63,061 nucleotides of DNA from JBBRCE01 sp038205115 (GCA_038205115.1 JBBRCE010000028.1:1-63061), one strand, 5' to 3'; positions 36,189 through 44,803 are shown, numbered from the stretch's first letter. Notes: generated by a model not told the origin, from the sequence alone. Numbers and translations are program-made.

Positions 36189-36608
36189 ATGAAGTTCAAA
36201 CGAATCTCGTCCTCTGCGCTGGCGGCCACGTTGCTGCTGATGACCGCTGGCCCGGCGCTGACGGCGGAACTGCAAATGTATAGCGGCGAACAACAGGTGA
36301 TCGAGCAAACCAATGCGCAGCGCGCCCGGTACGGACTGCCGCCGCTGGCTATGGACGCCAATCTGATGCAGTCTGCCCGTAACCATTGCACCTGGATGGC
36401 GAAGAACGCGCGACTACAGCACTCGGGCCAGATGGTGGCCGAAAACATCGCCCAAGGTCAGAGTTCGGCAACCGAAGCCGTGACCGATTGGATGAATTCG
36501 CCAGGGCACCGCGCCAATATCTTGAATCGCGGTTACACTCGGATTGGCGTGGCTGGCTATACCGGAACCGACGGCCGCGGCTATTGGGTTCAGCAATTCG
36601 TACAGTAG
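36189..36608 (+). CDS. exported CAP-domain (SCP-like) protein
   Basis: A 139-residue protein with a signal peptide (MKFKRISSSALAATLLLMTA). A CAP domain follows: QQVIEQTNAQRARYGLPPLA, then the two core histidines in NHCTW and LQHSGQM, the ENIAQGQ signature and the DWMNSPGHRANIL helix. Bacterial CAP proteins (YkwD-like) are secreted; the function is mostly unknown. AGGAGGTG (36176-36183) just upstream fixes the start and predicts high expression. An ATP-grasp gene begins seven bases after its stop, an odd operon partner. Confidence 0.9.
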   Translation: MKFKRISSSALAATLLLMTAGPALTAELQMYSGEQQVIEQTNAQRARYGLPPLAMDANLMQSARNHCTWMAKNARLQHSGQMVAENIAQGQSSATEAVTDWMNSPGHRANILNRGYTRIGVAGYTGTDGRGYWVQQFVQ

Positions 36609-36615
36609 TTATTTC

Positions 36616-37824
36616 ATGGCCCGATCGCCTCATGGCGGCCCGTTAGCATTGCCATCATTGCTCATTGTTGGAGCAAGCGCCCGCGCGGCGGCCCAATCGG
36701 CACGCCGCGCGGGTTTTTTCGTTTCGGCGGCCGACGCATATTGCGACTGCGATTTGCAACGGTCGGCGCAGCATTTCAAGCGGATCGAAAATTACCCGCA
36801 GGGAATTGCCGCCGCAATTGCCCGGGATGCCAGTGATGCTTGGGTCTACACCGGCGCGATGGAAAATCACCTCGACGCGTTCCACCAACTGTCGGTCGGT
36901 CGAAAACTGTGGGGCAATGCGGCTGCGATTGTGCAGCGGGTGCGCGATCCGCAACAATTATTCGGTTCGCTGGCGGGCGCGGGGTTTGACGTTTTGCCGT
37001 GGCAGACCACTGTTTACGGTTTGCCCATCGATGGCCGTTGGCTGCGTAAACCGCGACATTCGGCGGGCGGCGCCGCGATTGGCCGCTGGTTGGGTGAAGA
37101 TTCCGCCGCGAACGTTACGCGTGGCGTCAAATCCGCAGCGAAAAACGCGCATGACACTTATTATCAGCAATTTCAGCCGGGCGTTTCGCTGGGGCTGTCG
37201 TTCGTCGCCAATCGGCAGAGCGCGATTCTGCTAGGCGTGGCCGAGCATCTCCGCGCGGCAGAGTGGTCTGCGATCGGCGACTTTCAGTACGTCGGTTCGT
37301 TGGGCCCGATCCTGCTTTCGGCCAACGTCCTCAAAATTTGCCAACGACTCGGTCAATTCTTGGCAGCGGAATTCGCGCTGTCCGGACTTTTCGGCGTGGA
37401 TGCCGTTCTCCAAGATCAGCAAATCTGGCCGCTGGAAGTCAATCCGCGGTATACGGCCTCCATGGAGTTGCTGGAGCGCGGCGGCCAGTCGTCGCTATTG
37501 GAAATTCATCGGGATGCGTGTTTGCGGCAGCAACTACCAAGAATTCCGCTTGCCGACCCACAATCCGTCTCGGCCAAATTGATCGTTTATGCTGAGCGAT
37601 CGCTGGTGATTTCGGAGCGGTTTACGCAATTGACCGCAAAATTAAACGCCATCCGCGTTTGGCCCAGCGTGGCGGACATTCCGGAAATCGGATCGACGGT
37701 GCCGCCCGGCAGGCCAATCTGTACCGTGCTGTCCGACGGCGAAACACGCGAACAAGCCTTGCAGCGACTGGCAGAATTAAAAATCGCAATCGCCGCTTCG
37801 CTCGATGCGGCGGAATCGATTTAA
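36616..37824 (+). CDS. ATP-grasp ligase, C1/tetrahydromethanopterin-associated type
   Basis: A 402-residue ATP-grasp protein. It has an N-terminal preATP-grasp domain (LLIVGASARAAAQSARRAGF), an ATP-binding region, and the metal-binding strand WPLEVNPRYTASMELLE. This EVNPR-Tx-E signature matches the predicted carboligases that accompany H4MPT genes in methylotrophs and planctomycetes. They may form a peptide-like bond in cofactor synthesis, as MfnD does in methanofuran synthesis. The precise substrate is unknown. No ribosome binding site precedes the ATG, seven bases after the CAP gene, so translation may be coupled. Confidence 0.75.
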   Translation: MARSPHGGPLALPSLLIVGASARAAAQSARRAGFFVSAADAYCDCDLQRSAQHFKRIENYPQGIAAAIARDASDAWVYTGAMENHLDAFHQLSVGRKLWGNAAAIVQRVRDPQQLFGSLAGAGFDVLPWQTTVYGLPIDGRWLRKPRHSAGGAAIGRWLGEDSAANVTRGVKSAAKNAHDTYYQQFQPGVSLGLSFVANRQSAILLGVAEHLRAAEWSAIGDFQYVGSLGPILLSANVLKICQRLGQFLAAEFALSGLFGVDAVLQDQQIWPLEVNPRYTASMELLERGGQSSLLEIHRDACLRQQLPRIPLADPQSVSAKLIVYAERSLVISERFTQLTAKLNAIRVWPSVADIPEIGSTVPPGRPICTVLSDGETREQALQRLAELKIAIAASLDAAESI

Positions 37825-37892
37825 ATCATGGCGAAGTGCGGCGGCAATGACTTTCCAGGGGTTTGGACGCACGTCGCGAGACCGACCAAGTT

Positions 37893-38663
37893 TCATCGGC
37901 CCAGCTCTAGCGAGCTGCCAGCAACGCATTGCATGCAACGCTCCAGCGAAAGCCACACCAATCGCGAGCGGACACCACGCTCCAAAGCACTACGCAGCGC
38001 ATAGCGCATCATAACCTCCGGTCCGCTGGTCAAAACGGCCGTGTTCGTCGGCGCAGCTAATCGTAATCGGTCCAGCAGCATCGGCACCGCGCCAATCGAA
38101 CCGCGCCAGCCTGCCGCCGCCCGATCAACAGTCGTACTCACGTCGATCTTGTGACGCATCCAACGATCGAGTTTACCGGCGAACAACAAATCGCCAGGCG
38201 TTCGTGCTCCATAAATCAACGAGACTCGCCCGAATAATAGCCGCTGGCTGATGATCGCTTCGATGGCTGATTGCAACGCCGTCAGACCAAGACCGCCGGC
38301 CAACAGCACAACGTCATGCCCTTGGCATGACTCGATCGGCCAACCATTACCGAACGGCCCGCGCAAATTCATCAGCGTACCGACGCGGACGCGCTCCCAT
38401 TCGGCGGCAGCTTGTCCCGCATTGCGAATAGTGTGGGTCCAGGTACAGGTTGCCGCGTCGAAGTCGCTGATGTTACTTGCGACTTCGCCGAGGTTGGGAA
38501 CGTCGATTACGTTGAACTGGCCGGGCAGCCACCGGAATGAATCGTCGAGGATTGGATCGAGCGACCGCAATCGGTAGCTGGCGACGCCCGGAGATTCTGA
38601 AGTGATCGATTGGACTCGCACAGCGTGCGCAACCGGGCAACTGATTTGAACTGCTTCAACCAT
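37893..38663 (-). CDS. FAD/NAD(P)-binding reductase, HydG-like, with eroded iron-sulfur tail
   Basis: A 256-residue ferredoxin-NADP reductase-type protein like the gamma subunit of NiFe (sulf)hydrogenases. The FAD-binding barrel includes LPGQFNVIDVPNLGEVASNIS. The NAD domain includes VVLLAGGLGLTALQSAIEAI, LIYGARTPGDLLFAGKL and VLTSGPEVMMRYAL. Relatives end with a [2Fe-2S] motif of four cysteines after LSLERxMxC. Here the protein ends SLERCMQC plus ten residues with no further cysteine. No hydrogenase subunits are nearby. The gene starts eight bases after the CRP-like gene. Confidence 0.75.
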   Translation of the reverse strand: MVEAVQISCPVAHAVRVQSITSESPGVASYRLRSLDPILDDSFRWLPGQFNVIDVPNLGEVASNISDFDAATCTWTHTIRNAGQAAAEWERVRVGTLMNLRGPFGNGWPIESCQGHDVVLLAGGLGLTALQSAIEAIISQRLLFGRVSLIYGARTPGDLLFAGKLDRWMRHKIDVSTTVDRAAAGWRGSIGAVPMLLDRLRLAAPTNTAVLTSGPEVMMRYALRSALERGVRSRLVWLSLERCMQCVAGSSLELGR

Positions 38664-38671
38664 AGGAGCCT

Positions 38672-39157
38672 TTACCGCTTATTCACGGCCGCTGTTTCGT
38701 CCGAGAACAAGTCCAACAACTGCAACCGCGTGGCAACCAGCCGACGACATAAAGACTGCGCCATTCTTCGCATGATCTGAAAACCAACCTCTTGATGCTC
38801 TTCGCAGATTTCTAACAAGTGCGGAGCAGAAATTGAGATGGCCTGCGTATCTTCGTCAATGACCGCCGTCGTTGACATCTCGCCGCGACCGAGCATGGCC
38901 GACCACGCAACCATATCGCCAGCGCCAAGTGTCAAAACGCGCACGCAGCCAAGGTCCGGCGCAGACATTTCCAGCGCCACGCTGCCGCTGCAAATCAAGT
39001 ACAGATTGTGATTTTCATCGCCTTCACGGAACATGACCGCGCCGGCCGGAAAATCAGTGATTTTTGAGGCCGCCGCAATTTGCCGGAGAACATGCTCGGG
39101 CAACGAGGCAGAAAACGAGATGTCTTTCAGCTTCTGACGTAGGAGTTCTTGTACCAT
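38672..39157 (-). CDS. cyclic nucleotide-binding domain protein without DNA-binding domain
   Basis: A 161-residue protein made of one CRP-type cNMP-binding barrel (ITDFPAGAVMFREGDENHNLY, then LICSGSVALEM and LGAGDMVAW) followed by a C-helix. The phosphate-binding cassette (GRGEMSTTAVI) lacks the usual Arg-Ser/Ala pattern, so it may not bind cAMP. No helix-turn-helix follows, unlike CRP/FNR proteins of about 220 residues. It is directly followed by the flavin reductase gene, suggesting it senses a signal for, or docks with, that enzyme. Confidence 0.8.
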   Translation of the reverse strand: MVQELLRQKLKDISFSASLPEHVLRQIAAASKITDFPAGAVMFREGDENHNLYLICSGSVALEMSAPDLGCVRVLTLGAGDMVAWSAMLGRGEMSTTAVIDEDTQAISISAPHLLEICEEHQEVGFQIMRRMAQSLCRRLVATRLQLLDLFSDETAAVNKR

Positions 39158-39348
39158 ACAAGCTGAGGATGCACTTTCCGTTCCGTACGCTTAATTTCAC
39201 GGCAACTTGCGGCTGGCAGTTGATTTCCGCGAAGTTTCATCTCACTCGCGGATCGGTGCGCAGGGGCTAGCGTGCGACGTGACCGAGGGAAACGCACAGT
39301 TTATGGGCGGCTTTGCTTCTCTGGCAGGCAGGCTCTATATTGTCAGCC

Positions 39349-41688
39349 ATGCGCAATTACCTCGCCATTCTTAAAGATTCGCTCCGCGAAGCGTTGGCTT
39401 CGCGTGTGCTGTGGATTGTTCTGGTGCTGATTACGCTGGTGCTGATCGTGATTTTGCCGATCGGCGTTTACGAGTTGCCTTCGCCATTTCTTCAAAGCGA
39501 AGACATTAAGAACGAAGGCTCGCTGGCCATTAAACTTCGCGCGGCCGGGCAAAGCGAAACCCCGACTCCCGCCAAGTACGTCTGGAACCAGCTTACGGAT
39601 GAGGTCAAACAGCAAATTATCGAACTGCCGGCGTCTGCGCTGTCGCCGCGGATTCCCAGCCTAACCGCACTGCTACTGCGTAAAAATCTGGGCGACTTAC
39701 TGAAGCGAGAAGATTTTTACGATCCGTCCGTTTGGCAATCCACGCCACACAATGCCCAGTTCGATCTGCTCTACGAGCGCCGCCGCAGTCCGGAAGATCC
39801 CGCAGCGCGGGCGCGGTTGAATCGAGCGGCGCTCGCACTGGCCATGCCAGATGAAATTGAAGCGGCCAAGCCCAGCTTGCCGGTGTTCTATTATCTCCGC
39901 AGTGACTGGAGCACGGCGGCGCTCGTCGGGTTGTTAGATGGCGGCTCTGCGGAAAGTTACGGTGACGCCAATCCGATGGAAGGCGTCCGTAAAGAACCTG
40001 TGCTGCAGGGCTTGCTGAAGCTTTTGATCGAATGGTTTTTGGGCACTGTCGGTGTCTTCGTCGGCATCTTGGTCACGGCGTCGATCATCCCCAGCATGTT
40101 CGAACCGGGATCAATCGATTTGTTGTTTAGCAAACCGGTCAGCCGAGTGCTGGTGTTTTTGACGAAGTTCGCGGGCGGGTGCTCGTTTGTGCTGCTGTCG
40201 TCGGGCTATTTCTTTTTGGGCCTGTGGCTGATCTTCGGCCTGCGAATGGGCTTTTGGGCCGACAACCTGCTGCTCTGCATTCCGCTGTACCTGTTGTTGT
40301 TTTCAGTTTACTACAGCGTTTCGGCCGTGGTGGGCGTTATCTATCGGAATGCGATCGTATCTGTGGTGATGACGATCTTGCTCTGGGTGGTTTGCTTTTC
40401 GCTGAAAGTCGGTAACACGATTACGCAAGCTTTTTTAATCCAACGAAATTTGCGAAGTTGCGCGGAAATCGAAGGCAGCTATTTTGCCACCGACGAAATC
40501 GGACGGATCCACCGTTGGCAAGACGGCCAATGGCAGCAGTTGAGCGCCACGGCCAAGGCCACAGGTGCCCATCGAAATCAAGAAGCGTTTGGCAATTTGA
40601 TGCTTGGCCCACAGAATGATCCGGCCAACCACCGATTCGTGGCGCTGCAAGCCCAAGCGATCTCGCAAAGCATTTATGCGACCGGTCTGGTACTGGCAAA
40701 GTCCGACCAGAGCTGGGAGCCGCAAATTCAGTCGGACCTGCCGCCTGGCGTGACGGATTTATTGGTCGATGCCCAGGGTCCGCTGCTGGTCAGCGGCGCC
40801 GGCATCTATCGCTTTAATGGCGACGTGCCCACCCATGGCGCAGGCTCGCTGAAAGCGCTCGGTGCTGTGATTGGGTTGCCGTCCAACAAAACCATTCGTC
40901 GCTACCAACTGGTCAGCGATGCCTACGATCTGTCGCCACCAATCGCGGCCGCCATTCACCCCGTCACAGGCGAAATCGTCATTTCCAGCCGAAAGAAATT
41001 GCTCCTATTCGCGCGCGACGAGCAAGGTCTTTGGAAGCTCAAGCTTGAAGCGGGCAATCCCAGTTCAGATCCCTGCCTGCCGGTAATGGCCGGAAAATCA
41101 CTGCTGCTGGCCAATGTCGCCGGCAACATCTACGTTTTATCTCCCGAAGATCTGAGTGTAATCAAGGAGCTTGCCACTCCAGGGCACGCGGCTGTGCGCC
41201 AAGCCGACATTTCGACCGACGGCCGATTCGTGGCGCTGGTCCTACGCGACCGCACGTTGTGGCTTTACGACACGCTGCAGCAGAGGACAATCGGTTGGTG
41301 GTTTCGTGGGCAAGGCAGTATCAGTGCCGCGCACTTTGGCCCAAAAGGGCTGGCCGTGGTCGATCAAATCAACCGCCTGCGGGTTTACGAACTGGACACC
41401 TGGCGGCAACTGGACGAAATGAAGCCGACCGCCGATTGGCTTGAGCAAGCTTCGCGGTACGGAATTACGCCGCTGCACGCCGTCCTGCCGCAGCCGGGCG
41501 AACTCAACACCGTGACTAGCTATTTGCTGGCGGACAAAGAGACGCGGATGAAGTTGGGCGCCAATTCCAGCGATCCGCGTGGGATGAGCGTTCCGCTGGA
41601 TGTCTGGGGGCCGATACGCACGTGTCTGATCTTCATGGCAGTGGTTTTAGGAATTGGCTGCGTTTACATTCATCGCAAGGATTTTTGA
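39349..41688 (+). CDS. ABC-2-type permease with inserted extracytoplasmic beta-propeller
   Basis: A 779-residue membrane protein. One N-terminal helix (VLWIVLVLITLVLIVILPIGV) and a ~190-residue non-membrane region come first. A cluster of about five helices (residues ~235-375) then has the ABC-2 permease look: FEPGSIDLLFSKPVSR is the typical coupling loop. A ~350-residue WD40/TolB-like propeller follows (repeats end in patterns such as ADISTDGRFVALVLRDRTLW), and a last helix precedes the C-terminal HRKDF. No ATPase gene is adjacent. The domain combination is unusual. Confidence 0.75.
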   Translation: MRNYLAILKDSLREALASRVLWIVLVLITLVLIVILPIGVYELPSPFLQSEDIKNEGSLAIKLRAAGQSETPTPAKYVWNQLTDEVKQQIIELPASALSPRIPSLTALLLRKNLGDLLKREDFYDPSVWQSTPHNAQFDLLYERRRSPEDPAARARLNRAALALAMPDEIEAAKPSLPVFYYLRSDWSTAALVGLLDGGSAESYGDANPMEGVRKEPVLQGLLKLLIEWFLGTVGVFVGILVTASIIPSMFEPGSIDLLFSKPVSRVLVFLTKFAGGCSFVLLSSGYFFLGLWLIFGLRMGFWADNLLLCIPLYLLLFSVYYSVSAVVGVIYRNAIVSVVMTILLWVVCFSLKVGNTITQAFLIQRNLRSCAEIEGSYFATDEIGRIHRWQDGQWQQLSATAKATGAHRNQEAFGNLMLGPQNDPANHRFVALQAQAISQSIYATGLVLAKSDQSWEPQIQSDLPPGVTDLLVDAQGPLLVSGAGIYRFNGDVPTHGAGSLKALGAVIGLPSNKTIRRYQLVSDAYDLSPPIAAAIHPVTGEIVISSRKKLLLFARDEQGLWKLKLEAGNPSSDPCLPVMAGKSLLLANVAGNIYVLSPEDLSVIKELATPGHAAVRQADISTDGRFVALVLRDRTLWLYDTLQQRTIGWWFRGQGSISAAHFGPKGLAVVDQINRLRVYELDTWRQLDEMKPTADWLEQASRYGITPLHAVLPQPGELNTVTSYLLADKETRMKLGANSSDPRGMSVPLDVWGPIRTCLIFMAVVLGIGCVYIHRKDF

Positions 41689-41763
41689 CCCGTCCCGGCG
41701 CACGGCGTTTAGAATCTCGGCCGCAACCGTTGCGATTCGCACACTCACACAATTGGTTCGACG

Positions 41764-43083
41764 ATGATTTCACGCACGCTGGTTTACGGTTTGGTGGTAA
41801 TTTTGTGCTTGCTTGGAACCAGCTCAACGACAGCACGCGGCGAAGATTGGCCACAATGGCGCGGGCCGCGCGGCAATAGCATTAGCAATGATCGTGGGTT
41901 TTTGGAGAAATGGAACGCCCAGTCGGGCGTTCTTTGGCGCACGGAATTGCCGGAGTGGGGCGATAGCAGCCCCGTGGTTTGCGGCGAGGCAATTTTCGTC
42001 ACGTCGCAAAAAGACGACGAATTGTTGCTGATCAAGCTCGACAAAAAAACCGGACAGATCCAGTGGACCCAAACGGTCGGACGCGGCACGGTCAATCGAA
42101 TTCCGCTGGCGGCCAAATCGCCCCAGCAGCGTAAGTCGCAGAACTTTCATGCGTCGCAAAATTTGGCCAGCCCAACGCCGGCGACCGATGGCAAAACCGT
42201 GGCCGTGCATTTTGGCAACGGCGAGACCGCCGCTTATGACTTTGCCGGTCACCAGCTTTGGCATCACAACTTCCAAGAAGATTACGGCGCATACACCGTC
42301 TGGTGGGGACACGCCAACAGCCCTGCGCTGTTCAAAGGGATGTTGATCTCCGCCTGCATGCAAGACTCGTTGGCAGGCGTTAGTGAGACGCTTTCGCCCA
42401 GCTATCTGGTGGCGCACGATCTGACGACCGGCAAAGAAATCTGGAAAACCAGTCGCATGACCGGTGCCAAGGCGGAAGAAAACGACGCGTACACCACGGC
42501 AGCCTTTGTCGAACGCGACGGTCAATGGCAAATGCTGGTGATGGGCGGCAACACGCTGGACGCCTACGATCCACTGACCGGAAAACAACTTTGGTACTTG
42601 CCAGGCGTCACCGGCGGGCGTACCGTAGGTGGTCCGACCATTGCCGAAGACATGGTTTACGTCGTGCAAGGCAAGAAAGGCCCGCTGTTGGCCGTCAAAC
42701 TCGGCGGCAAAGGCGAAAAACCGCGCACGGATATCGTTTGGAGAGAAGAGCAGGGCACGCCCGACTCCTGCTGCCTGCTCGCATCCGACAAATGGCTGTT
42801 TGCATTGAATGACGACGGGATCGCAAAGTGCTTTGACCGAGCCAATGGTCAGTTACAATGGAAAGAACGCTTGAAAGGCGACTACAAAGCGTCGCCCATC
42901 CTGGCCGATGCTCGCCTATACTGCGTTAACACCAAGGGAATTTGCACCGTTTTGACGGCCGGGCCGCAGTTCGAAAAACTGTCCGAGAACGCCATGGAGG
43001 AGGAAATGTTAGCCTCGCCAGCCGCATCGGATGGTCGCTTGTACTTCCGCGGACGCAAGTCGTTGATCTGCGTCGGCAAATAA
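41764..43083 (+). CDS. exported PQQ-like beta-propeller protein
   Basis: A 439-residue protein with a signal peptide (LVYGLVVILCLLGTSSTTARG). The planctomycete-typical motif DWPQWRGPRGNSIS follows. Propeller blades come next with PQQ-like repeats (LIKLDKKTGQIQWTQ, VAHDLTTGKEIWKTS, AYDPLTGKQLWYLPG, CFDRANGQLQWKERL). It has no quinoprotein active-site residues I can identify, so it is probably a binding or scaffold propeller, not a dehydrogenase. It follows the propeller-bearing permease by 75 bases and precedes a phosphoesterase by 14, a likely operon. Confidence 0.88.
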   Translation: MISRTLVYGLVVILCLLGTSSTTARGEDWPQWRGPRGNSISNDRGFLEKWNAQSGVLWRTELPEWGDSSPVVCGEAIFVTSQKDDELLLIKLDKKTGQIQWTQTVGRGTVNRIPLAAKSPQQRKSQNFHASQNLASPTPATDGKTVAVHFGNGETAAYDFAGHQLWHHNFQEDYGAYTVWWGHANSPALFKGMLISACMQDSLAGVSETLSPSYLVAHDLTTGKEIWKTSRMTGAKAEENDAYTTAAFVERDGQWQMLVMGGNTLDAYDPLTGKQLWYLPGVTGGRTVGGPTIAEDMVYVVQGKKGPLLAVKLGGKGEKPRTDIVWREEQGTPDSCCLLASDKWLFALNDDGIAKCFDRANGQLQWKERLKGDYKASPILADARLYCVNTKGICTVLTAGPQFEKLSENAMEEEMLASPAASDGRLYFRGRKSLICVGK

Positions 43084-43097
43084 TCCAGAGCCGGCCG

Positions 43098-43928
43098 ATG
43101 GAAGTTCGATCGAGATTTCGACTGGGATGGGTGACGGATCCCCATCTGAATTTTCTTACACACGCACAAGTGCAAACCTTTTTATGCCACGTCAACCAGT
43201 ACGGTCTCGACGCCGTCATCATTACTGGCGACATCGGCGAAGCAGCCGATGTCGTGCGTTATCTCGAGTCCATCGACGACGCGCTCGCCCGGCCCGTTTA
43301 CTTCGTACTGGGTAATCACGACTTTTACGGCGGCTCCATTGCGGAGGTCCGTCGTCAAATGAGCGAACTTTGCGCCCGCCGCGCAAATCTGCACTATCTG
43401 ACGCAGAGTGATGTGATTGAAGTGGCGCCCGGCATCGCGCTGTTGGGTCACGATGGCTGGGCCGACGCTCGCCTGGGCGATTACGAGCAATCCGACGTGA
43501 TGCTCAACGATTACCTGTTGATCCAGGAATTGGCGTTTCTCTCCAAGGCCAATCGTCGTCGAAGCCTTGAGCAGTTGGGCGACGAAGCGGCCGCGCATAT
43601 CGAAAAGCAACTTCGTGCGGCGACCTCGAAATATCGCCAAGCCATTCTGGCCACGCATGTGCCGCCACTGCACGAAGCTTGCTGGCACGAGGGCCGACTT
43701 TCGGACGAAATCTGGTTGCCGCACTTTTCTTGCTTGGCCGTCGGCTCCGCCATTTTAGATGTGATGCGCGACCAACCCGCCTGCCAATTGACGGTGCTTT
43801 GCGGTCACACTCATAGCTCGGGCGAGTGCCAACCGCTCGAAAATGTCACCATCCTGACCGGCGACGCCCAATACAAACATCCGCGCGTGCAGCGGGTGTT
43901 CGAGTTTCCGACCGTGGCAGTTAAATGA
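43098..43928 (+). CDS. calcineurin-like metallophosphoesterase
   Basis: A 276-residue enzyme with the metallophosphoesterase motifs in order: TDPHLN (D-x-H), GDIGE (GD), LGNHDF (GNHD), ATHVPP (H) and CGHTHSSGE (GHxH). The two-metal site is therefore complete. The substrate is unknown. The start ATG 43098 is 14 bases after the preceding stop. An upstream in-frame start inside the propeller gene is less likely. Confidence 0.88.
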   Translation: MEVRSRFRLGWVTDPHLNFLTHAQVQTFLCHVNQYGLDAVIITGDIGEAADVVRYLESIDDALARPVYFVLGNHDFYGGSIAEVRRQMSELCARRANLHYLTQSDVIEVAPGIALLGHDGWADARLGDYEQSDVMLNDYLLIQELAFLSKANRRRSLEQLGDEAAAHIEKQLRAATSKYRQAILATHVPPLHEACWHEGRLSDEIWLPHFSCLAVGSAILDVMRDQPACQLTVLCGHTHSSGECQPLENVTILTGDAQYKHPRVQRVFEFPTVAVK

Positions 43929-43994
43929 ATGATAGGACGGTGGCCCGCCGGAATTTCTGCGATCGACAAATTTGTTTTTTTTGAAAAAAAGGTG

Positions 43995-44024
43995 TTGCTT
44001 TTCCTGGAAACGGCGGGATACATT
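43995..44024 (+). promoter_or_regulatory. promoter of the RRM RNA-binding protein gene
   Basis: TTGCTT (43995-44000), an 18-base spacer, then TACATT (44019-44024). It implies an untranslated leader of about 100 bases before the ATG at 44132. A T-run/A-run (about 43974-43991) just upstream may act as an UP-like element or as a terminator for the preceding gene. Confidence 0.5.
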
Positions 44025-44131
44025 ATGGCTGAACGACTCGGGCAGCGGTTTCCCGCTAGGAGCCAGCCATCCTGCTGCTTCGACGTTTTCTGGTTACTTG
44101 TTTCGGCTCCGCGCGGGTAAGGAAGAGTTCG

Positions 44132-44560
44132 ATGGGAAAAAAACTGTACATCGGAAATCTGCCGTGGTCGACGACCTCCGCAGACTTGACCCAATTGTTT
44201 GGCGCTTATGGCGCTGTAAATTCGGCGGAGGTGATTTCCGACCGTGAAACAGGCCGTTCGCGCGGATTTGGGTTCGTGGAGATGGCGGATGACGCCGGAA
44301 TGAACGCCGCGATCCAAGCCTTAAATGGCCACGACATGGAAGGCCGCCCCCTGACAGTCAATGAAGCGCGCGAGCGCGCTCCGCGATCCGGAGGCGGAGG
44401 CGGCGGTGGCGGTGGCGGGGGTGGTTACGGCGGTGGCGGTGGCGGTGGGTACGGTGGTGGCGGACGTTCGGGCGGCGGTGGCGGCGGTCGTTCCGGCGGC
44501 GGTGGACGTTCCGGTGGCGGCGGCTACGGCGGCGGTGGTGGTGGTGGATCGCGTTACTAA
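44132..44560 (+). CDS. RRM-type RNA-binding protein with glycine-rich tail
   Basis: A 142-residue protein. A single RNA recognition motif has RNP2 LYIGNLPW (residues 5-12) and RNP1 RGFGFVEM. After residue ~84 comes a tail made almost only of Gly with Tyr, Ser and Arg. Cyanobacterial and planctomycete Rbp proteins of this kind bind RNA and are often cold-induced; the Gly-rich tail resembles eukaryotic GRPs. AAGGAAG lies upstream of the start. The gene has its own promoter and a terminator-like hairpin. Confidence 0.93.
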   Translation: MGKKLYIGNLPWSTTSADLTQLFGAYGAVNSAEVISDRETGRSRGFGFVEMADDAGMNAAIQALNGHDMEGRPLTVNEARERAPRSGGGGGGGGGGGGYGGGGGGGYGGGGRSGGGGGGRSGGGGRSGGGGYGGGGGGGSRY

Positions 44561-44583
44561 TTCAGCGTCCCTGCCGCCGGCAC

Positions 44584-44612
44584 GAAAAAACCGTGAGAGT
44601 GGTCGGGTTTTC
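44584..44612 (+). terminator. possible terminator after the RRM gene
   Basis: GAAAAAACCG (44584-44593) and CGGGTTTTC (44604-44612) form an imperfect stem ending in T residues, 25 bases after the stop. It is a weak but reasonable intrinsic terminator. Confidence 0.4.
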
Positions 44613-44746
44613 ATGCTCGCTGCATGGTCGTCTGTTGTTGAAGCGGCCACGGTTGCTGCTGACGGATGTCGCGCTCAATTGCAGCGTGGTGTGCGTGGCA
44701 AGCCGGAATGGTCGCGAATAATTCGTTGGTAGTCGGCTGAACCCAC

Positions 44747-44775
44747 TTCAACTGGGTTCGCCGATCCGCTATGAT
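44747..44775 (+). promoter_or_regulatory. rpsR promoter
   Basis: TTCAAC (44747-44752), 17-base spacer, TATGAT (44770-44775). Transcription would start near 44782 and give a leader of about 100 bases before rpsR. Confidence 0.6.
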
Positions 44776-44780
44776 ACTTG

Positions 44781-44803
44781 GCTTGCAACGGGAGGTTGCA
44801 AGC
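44781..44803 (+). promoter_or_regulatory. perfect inverted repeat at the predicted rpsR transcription start
   Basis: GCTTGCAAC (44781-44789), loop GGGAG, GTTGCAAGC (44795-44803). It is placed five bases after the -10 box, so it would be either an operator covering the start site or a 5'-terminal hairpin of the mRNA with a GGAG loop. Confidence 0.65.

Noticed and set aside
37893..38663. A NiFe-hydrogenase operon, suggested by the HydG-like reductase.
   Set aside because: No large or small hydrogenase subunit or maturation gene lies nearby, and the iron-sulfur ligands of the gamma subunit are missing.
44361..44732. Alternative reading frames through the Gly-rich tail of the RRM protein.
   Set aside because: They arise from the repetitive GGC/GGT codons; the RRM frame is clearly the coding one.
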